Origin: Sialis fuliginosa
Lineage: Eukaryota; Arthropoda; Insecta; Megaloptera; Sialidae
Assembly: GCA_961205875.1 (NCBI GenBank)
Contig: OY540814.1
Coordinates: 9,716,993-9,780,992 of the forward strand
Length of the DNA stretch: 64,000 nt
Direction of reading: 5' to 3'
A model generated the notes under the pieces. The model was not told where the DNA came from. It saw nothing but the letters and a program-made list of their open reading frames with translations, and searched no databases. Below are positions 57,873 through 64,000 of this stretch, piece by piece. The position numbers and the translations under genes are program-made. Each line of letters starts with the position of its first letter. Position 1 is the stretch's first letter.

Positions 57873-59626
57873 ATTTTTGGTTAAATGTTTTTTATTAGAT
57901 GGGAATACACTTACTTAAGGAAATCCACGGAACCCATTTATATTTTTTATTATAGTAATTAAAAATTGAAATAATGTTTAAAAATCCTAGTAAATAATTA
58001 TTTAGAAAACCAAATAGAATATTGGTTTTTGAAAGTTGAAATGCAATCGACATATTTTTATGTAACGCAAATTTGATTAGAGTAAAACGTGGAAATCTCA
58101 ATTATCAATTTTCGCAAAAAAAAAATTAAGTACATATATTTTTATCTTTCGTATGTAATTACTAATTACGTAGTAGTTGTTCCCACGGACCCGAATGATT
58201 ACCCAGTAACAGTAAGAAACAACCACTTTACTCGTATATACGGCACTCCCTAGAGAAGCAACAGGAATATAGTAATTAAAAAAATTCAGTGGGTTCGGTG
58301 GATCTGTCGAGTGACACTAACAATAAGTGTTAAATACAAAACAAAGTTAATGTATCTGCATTGTTATTATATGTATGTTTACGATTTTTAATAATATACA
58401 AGTTGAGTTTACATTTTAAAACTAAATACTTATAATAAGTTATGAAGAAGATATTAGGATACATTCGCACACAATTATTGCACAACCAAAAAAAGTTATG
58501 CTTGCTTGTATTGTACATCCAAAGCAAGCTATGCTTGTTTGTATGTGTGTTCTATTGTCGTGCTAAAATTTTTTTGCGTATATACATTGATAAAATGAGC
58601 ATTATATCTTAAATTTCTTCAGTAACACACTTAAAAGTTAACATTTTCTGAAAGAGAACATTACAGTCTCCATATTTACTTAGTTTAATATCGATTAGTT
58701 TTAATTTTCTCTTATAAAATAGTAACAAACTTAAATTTGTCGTGAAATTGAAATTTTTAAGTGACGGTAACACGCTAGAGGTCGCAAAACGTAATAAATT
58801 AATAGAAATCCTTTTGAATTAACTACATCTATTATCAGAATAGAACCCTATTAAAACTCAGACAAATCGGATATCTAATGAATCTGCGAAATATTAGTTA
58901 ATCTGATAGTTCAAAAAAAATCCGCCGAGATGCATCACAACTGATATATTATAATAATCTGTTGTATTTAATTATTTTATTCAAATATATGACTTTTTGT
59001 AAATTGCAATGATTAAAGTTTATCTTGAGTTCGTTACATCTTTAATCGAGATAAAATTTGGTATGATGCAGTTTTGTTAGTTAAAATTGGATATTTTTAA
59101 TTCTGAAAAATTATAACTGTACGATTAACGTATTATGATAATTGTAAGTATTGTTTATTATTTGTGAAATGCTTCTTTTCTGTGTTTGTATTTATTTATT
59201 CTTTTGTGACAGATCAATGTAAAACAATATAATTATTAAGTGAGATTATGCCATTTATTTATTATGTTTTCAAATTAATGTACTATTTAAAACCTTACTA
59301 ATTAAGACATTTTAAAAAGTTTAAGAGGTGTACATTTTATGGCCAAGCCATGATCTTTTATTGTATGAGTAATTATTATTGTATGTTAAATAAAATGTTA
59401 TTTACGTAAAAATATATATGAAAAGAAATTGGTAAATAAAAATAAACCAACTCAAAGAACATATTTCATCCTTACATCCACATATTCCATTCATACCAGC
59501 AACCCTCTTAAATTAATTTCATTAATGTATTCAAAGAACTCGCATAATAACTTGACCACAAAGTCGAGCCTAATTCTTTAAGAACAGGAACACATACACT
59601 CATACACGGATCTACCGCACACATAC
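57873..59626. other. AT-rich spacer upstream of the candidate gene start
   Basis: No gene. A small imperfect tandem copy of AAAGTTATGCTTGCTTGTAT lies near 58492-58550. Minus-strand frames here (57895-58101, 58330-58527) are chance. Confidence 0.45.
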
Positions 59627-59800
59627 ATGTACGATAGCAATGATGCGTGCGCCTACGTTCGGTCCAGCAGTTTGTGCGCATGCGTGTCCGCGTGCCGGCG
59701 TCGCGGCGCCTCGCGTCTCAGTAGCGGCCCAGTAACCGCGCGTTTCACGTGTCCCTGGACGTTTCACAGTGTCAGAGCGCAACTCCTAGTCACTGGATCT
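59627..59800 (+). promoter_or_regulatory. CpG-rich promoter-like block
   Basis: This is the most CpG-dense stretch in the window, standing out sharply from AT-rich flanks. It contains TGCGCATGCGTG (59675-59686), close to the NRF-1 consensus, the E-box CACGTG (59746-59751), and TCTCAGTAG with an initiator-like TCAGT (A at 59720). No TATA box is evident. The 97-codon frame across it (59627-59920) is probably a product of the GC content or an upstream frame, since it matches no family. Confidence 0.45.
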
Positions 59801-61090
59801 TGTGATTTAAACATCTCCGAGTCGCTGCGACTCCTCAACATCCGCATCGTTAAGCCATCAATTATTTCTGGTAAATTTTGTGACATGACAGTGGACGATT
59901 TTGATATAAACATGTACTGAGTGCTGTCAAGTATAGGACACTGTGTTAAAAATAAAGTTTAATGTTTTATGATTGTTGACAGTGACAGTGTGTAATATAT
60001 AACAGTTTGATAAAGTTTCTACAATTGTTAATTGTATATGTCTAGTGAAATAATTGAATATAAAAGTTCATGTAATAGTTATATTCGTATAGTGACTTAA
60101 GTGTGTTCGTGATATGCGGATACGATTTTCTATTTTATGGTATTTGTACTTGTATTAATGTGGTGACAATATTTACTTGGTTTTTAATATAAAATAACCG
60201 GTTGTTTAAGAGCAAATTAAAATCAAAACGGAATAGTTATTATATAATATTCAATAACATAAATAATAAATGTTTTAAAATAATCGTATAAATATTTAAA
60301 CAATAATACCAATTTTATTGGTTGTAAATTAATAACAAGAAATAATTAAATGCTTGTATGTAATTAAATTATATTTATAAATATTATTTTTAATATTGAA
60401 CCTAACTTAATAGAACCATCCGATATACAAATATTTATCTAAGATAATCTATAACAGAAATTGTTAAGAGCCGAACTATAAGTGGTCATCTCAAATACGA
60501 CCGTTCAATAATCCATACAATATAATATAATTAATGGAATTTTGTGTACACAGAGTTGACCCCAATTTATTATTAAAATAAACAAGAATCTCTCGGAAAC
60601 TGTCAAAATTATAGTCATTGATTATAATTAACAGTTTGTTGGGCAGTCGACGGCGGGACTTGTGCCAACAGTGAAACAACTTTCATTGTAAGTTTTACAA
60701 AAATAGTTTCGCTTCGTTTATGAAATATTTATCAAATGAAATACATTCAGTAGATGTTATTTGAAACGTAGTGTGTCAAGTATTAATAGTGTCATTCAGA
60801 TCGATTCACATAAAATTTACATTTAAATAGTATACTCTGATATTTATATGTTCTGAAAAGAAAGCGGAGGTTCTATTTGAAAATAGATATATTTTTGCCG
60901 CAAGTAGTAATCCTTAAAGAAAATAACTTTATGCAAATATAAATGGTATTGCATAAAATTTTAGAAGAAACGAAAAATCTTAGATATCATAAATCAGATA
61001 TCAAACCAGTGACTTAGTAAAGTTTTTAGTGCAGTGTTTAAGTGATTCTTCAAGTTACTCAGAGCTAGTTTCTGGTGTGTCTGCTATAAG
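59720..61090 (+). other. putative noncoding 5' exon of a gene to the right
   Basis: After the CpG-rich block comes about 1.3 kb free of recognisable repeats, with AGTG- and GTGTT-rich text typical of insect leaders. It ends at CTATAAG|GTATGTGTAA (61090/61091), a strong splice-donor match. A weaker donor candidate, CATT|GTAAGTTTT, is at about 60687. No long frame is open, so any coding region would begin in a later exon outside the window. This is inferred from signals only. Confidence 0.35.
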
Positions 61091-63181
61091 GTATGTGTAA
61101 AATAATTTGTTTAATGATCACCCATCTCCGATCCGCAAATTTCTCTCGTAATGAACGTTAGATTGTATCTTTTGTTATCGTGAGTGTCATCAGAATATGA
61201 TATGTTCAACCCCACAGCTACCGGTTATAATTTCTGTTTTAGTACCTTGGTAAATATATGCATAATTCTGATAGGCGAGGGTACGTTTTCTAAAGTTACA
61301 TGCTTTGTACAAACTATTTTAATAACTGTAATTTGTTACATTTAATATCCCTACATCACATATATTATACATGTTTGTAAAGCAAACGACTCCGTTAAAA
61401 CATCTTGAGAGATTAAAAAACTATAAAAATAAACGAATAAAAACACATCGACATTGAAAAAATTACATTTTATTTGAAACTTTATTACAAACATTAAATG
61501 GTAATTTTTTTATAATCTCCTAAAACATGATTGTAATATGATAATTTGATGTTCATAAACAACAAAAAGCTAGTTACATTTAGGTTTGGGCAATATAAAT
61601 TAATTTGTATTAATTGCTAGTAATTGATTGAGAACGTTTTAGGATGATTTGTCCTATTCATGTCATAAATAAAACTTTGAAAAAGTAATCGGTAATTTCA
61701 CTGTTTTAAATATTAATTTTTTTAATAAACTTTATGTGTTTTTAAATATTGATTATAACAATTGATGCTTTTGACCTTCAAATGTACTCAAGGTCAATAA
61801 TAATATTATGCTTTTGGTAAATAGATTTAAATTAATGTTGTGTGTATGCAAAAGTAATATATGGTTACTATTTAGAATATTTTATATAAAAAATGAAAAT
61901 GATTTAGTGAAAAATACTTTTTTTGTACTAAAAATTTCAAAATTGTCTATCTTTTTTTTGAAAATTGATTCATTTGTCAAATATTTTTAGTAATTTCAGT
62001 CAATTAAAATTTCAAAAATTTGTACAAACTCCATAATTTTCAAAATTCTTTTTTCTTCTTTTGAGTATAAATAATTGATTGTATATCAAAATAAACATAT
62101 AAATCTGCATAGTAAAAAATTATTACAATATAATTTTATTTTTATAGATTTAAAGAAAATTGTCTGTTTGTTCCCATATTGAAGTATTTTTGATGTGACT
62201 TTCACTGTTATAAAAAAATCCAGAATTAGTTAAGTCTATAATATTAACGAAAATATACAATTGCTATTTTCTAATAAAAACATAGGTATCGTAGTACGTT
62301 ATGATATCCTGATAGGCAAAAATAGAATCGGGACCCTCTTTCTCGTTTGAGGGGGAAACATTTCAAAATTTCAATCGATACAATATGTGAATACTTTTTT
62401 TGCTCTTTAGTTTATTTTCGTATCCTTATTTTCAAAAAAATCTAAAAAAGGTCCTCACATAGATTTTTCTTCTTACCTCGGGACCCTAAGCAGTTGCCTT
62501 ATAATGTATAGACAATTACATATAAATGAAAAACCCAAGATTGTTGTCTTTTTGTAATACAACACCATCAAATCTGCAGGGCCTATTTGTAGGGAGGAAG
62601 AGTGGGGGTAAATCGGGTACTGTTATAGTAAGTAGTTTTTTATTGCCACTGCAGATTGGATACCAAAGTGGGTGGTGTATAGAGGCCTTTACTAATCCAA
62701 CAATTTATTTTAAATTATTAGGCGAAGCATGTATTAAGGACAATTTACAATTAATATTTTCTAATGAAAATATGTATATAAAATACATAGAAAAAATATA
62801 ATTAAACAATGGGTGTTATGATGTTCAATTAAACCAATACTGTCAGTGAAGAAATGATTTTGAAATACAAGCAGATAAAGCCACACATGAAATATCTATC
62901 TTATAACACAGACAGAAAAACAACACGATTTTTTTTATATAAATGCATTGTAATTTTTCATAAGAACACTAAAAAATAAAAATAAGCATACTAAAATTTA
63001 CTATAATTTTTCCTATATATCATAGTAATGTTTATTAATTAAAAACTGAGTTTTTGTATTTTTAATAAATATTCATAAAATTTTTCGTAAATCAGAAATT
63101 TTACTAAATGTAAGCTACATTGTAAAAAAAATCATATAAAAATTCAATTTCCGTAATACTAAAATAAATTTCTTTCTAGTA
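61091..63181. other. AT-rich DNA, possibly first intron
   Basis: No exon or repeat is recognised. The 91-codon frame 62526-62801 has no known family motif. If the 5' exon is real, this is its intron. Confidence 0.4.
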
Positions 63182-63345
63182 ATATTGAAGATACGAGAAG
63201 CTTTGTGATCGTTTTAAAATGAGGCGAAAAAATTGTTTCTCGATTTAAAAAAAAAATCTTTCCGTTTCAGGTCAAGACAAACACTTTTCGTTCCGTGTCT
63301 GTCTGTTTATCCCCAGAATCCTTGTCACATGCATAACTAAGTAAC
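63182..63345 (+). repeat. dispersed repeat D, copy 2
   Basis: Reverse complement of 39230-39410. Includes TTCCGTTTCAGGTCAAGACA and CGTTCCGTGTCTGTCTGTTT. Edges approximate. Confidence 0.7.
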
Positions 63346-63593
63346 TACTTAACCGAAACTTGGTTGTATGGTTGGGTCAAAATCATCAAAATGGTGTGTA
63401 AGGGGGAGGAGTGACATACTAAAATATTTATTATTTCAATATATTTCAAAAACGATTATTTTTATATGAAAATTTTTCATAGGTCTACAACGTTTGTTGT
63501 AAAATATTCCCTTACAAAGATTTATCTCAACTTGCTTTAAAAATCGTCATTTGTTTTTTTTTTACTTTGACATAAAAAATATAAGAATAAAAA

Positions 63594-63795
63594 TTATCAG
63601 GTGCGTCTTAAGAAAAATTTCGAACTAATATTTTTTTGTAAAATTGTATAAAAATCAAATGGTTAACCAATGCCAGGCAATTAATCAACACTTTGCCGGT
63701 TTATATTTAAATTGTTCAATAATTAACTACCTTTGGTGAATTTCGCATGAGGAAGCACTATGCATTTACTTGGCAGATATATATTTTCAGTGTAC
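63594..63795 (+). repeat. dispersed repeat E, copy 2
   Basis: Matches 23576-23835 in reverse complement, beginning near TCAGGTGCGTCTTAAG and ending TTTTCAGTGTA at 63794. This copy lacks about 70 bp present near the TACACGG end of the other copy. The minus-strand frame overlapping it is not a gene. Confidence 0.7.
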
Positions 63796-64000
63796 GGAAC
63801 CATTTTAAATGTTTTAAATCTTGATTTATACATACGTATAAAACGTATTATCAATTTGTTTATGGAATACTTTAAAAAATAACAAAATAAAATCTCATTA
63901 AAAACAAAACTGAAATAATTGTCCCATACACATCTAGAACAATACTTGACTGTAACAAAATCAGCAAAGAGATACATCTCTGTTATATTTTTTCATATCA

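Noticed and set aside
59627-59920. 97-codon frame in the CpG-rich block
   Set aside because: Arg/Ser/Ala/Cys-rich product expected from the base composition; more likely leader or promoter sequence.
62526-62801. 91-codon plus-strand frame
   Set aside because: No family motif and located in probable intron or intergenic DNA.
1-64000. tRNA, rRNA, CRISPR arrays, bacterial operons and virus-derived elements
   Set aside because: I looked for tRNA box-B-like text, rRNA cores, regular spacer arrays and long coding runs on both strands, and saw none that could be supported.

Overview
This window looks like gene-poor, strongly AT-rich (by eye about seven bases in ten) nuclear DNA from an arthropod, most likely an insect. 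The support is the mix of transposons: hAT, piggyBac, mariner and pogo-like, P-like (THAP), Mutator-like, Helitron-like and a Jockey-clade LINE, together with many inverted-repeat elements. I cannot fix the insect order. I found no intact protein-coding host gene, no rRNA, no tRNA, no CRISPR array and no virus-derived element. Nearly all open frames of 60-111 codons are chance frames or lie inside repeats.

Layout. 1-5 kb: AT-rich DNA with a 253-bp inverted-repeat element and a pogo-like MITE split by a second MITE. 5-11 kb: a hAT end, an 800-bp hAT element, a 531-bp inverted-repeat element and a 365-bp hAT MITE with a perfect target duplication. 13.0-14.4 kb: one arm of foldback family A, interrupted at a TA by an 826-bp foldback. 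15-17 kb: a piggyBac-type end, a palindromic MITE and a 312-bp Helitron-like element. 17.5-20.1 kb: a 2.6-kb foldback (family B). 20.3-23.2 kb: a decayed piggyBac-like element with transposase traces, carrying two copies of one palindromic MITE. 23.5-28 kb: a minisatellite, two inverted-repeat elements and a 207-bp hAT MITE. 28.3-29.8 kb: a three-level nest, with a P-like element inside a mariner inside a Helitron-like repeat. 30-33.5 kb: a hAT element, a MITE and a long dispersed repeat with an internal duplication. 36-44 kb: a 34-bp-stem hairpin, a hAT element, a tandemly duplicated Helitron-like region, a Jockey LINE 3' fragment and another hAT element. 46-50 kb: the full foldback A (1.5 kb), a Mutator-like MITE with a perfect 9-bp duplication, and a TTAA-flanked element. 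52-57.9 kb: repeat fragments, a TIR element between two copies of a 16-bp palindrome, and a second copy of the 30-kb hAT.

The only host-gene-like signal is at 59.6-61.1 kb on the + strand. It is a CpG-rich block with an NRF-1-like site and an E-box, followed by about 1.3 kb that ends at a strong splice donor. I read this as a promoter plus noncoding 5' exon of a gene whose coding exons lie beyond the right edge.

The most unusual observations are four. Foldback families A and B share one module, terminal in A and internal in B. The Mutator-like MITE carries CCAAT, CRE and TATA motifs in promoter order. Two nests can be checked against empty-site copies within the window. Four palindromic units share a CTGAAGA-stem-GAAAC core.
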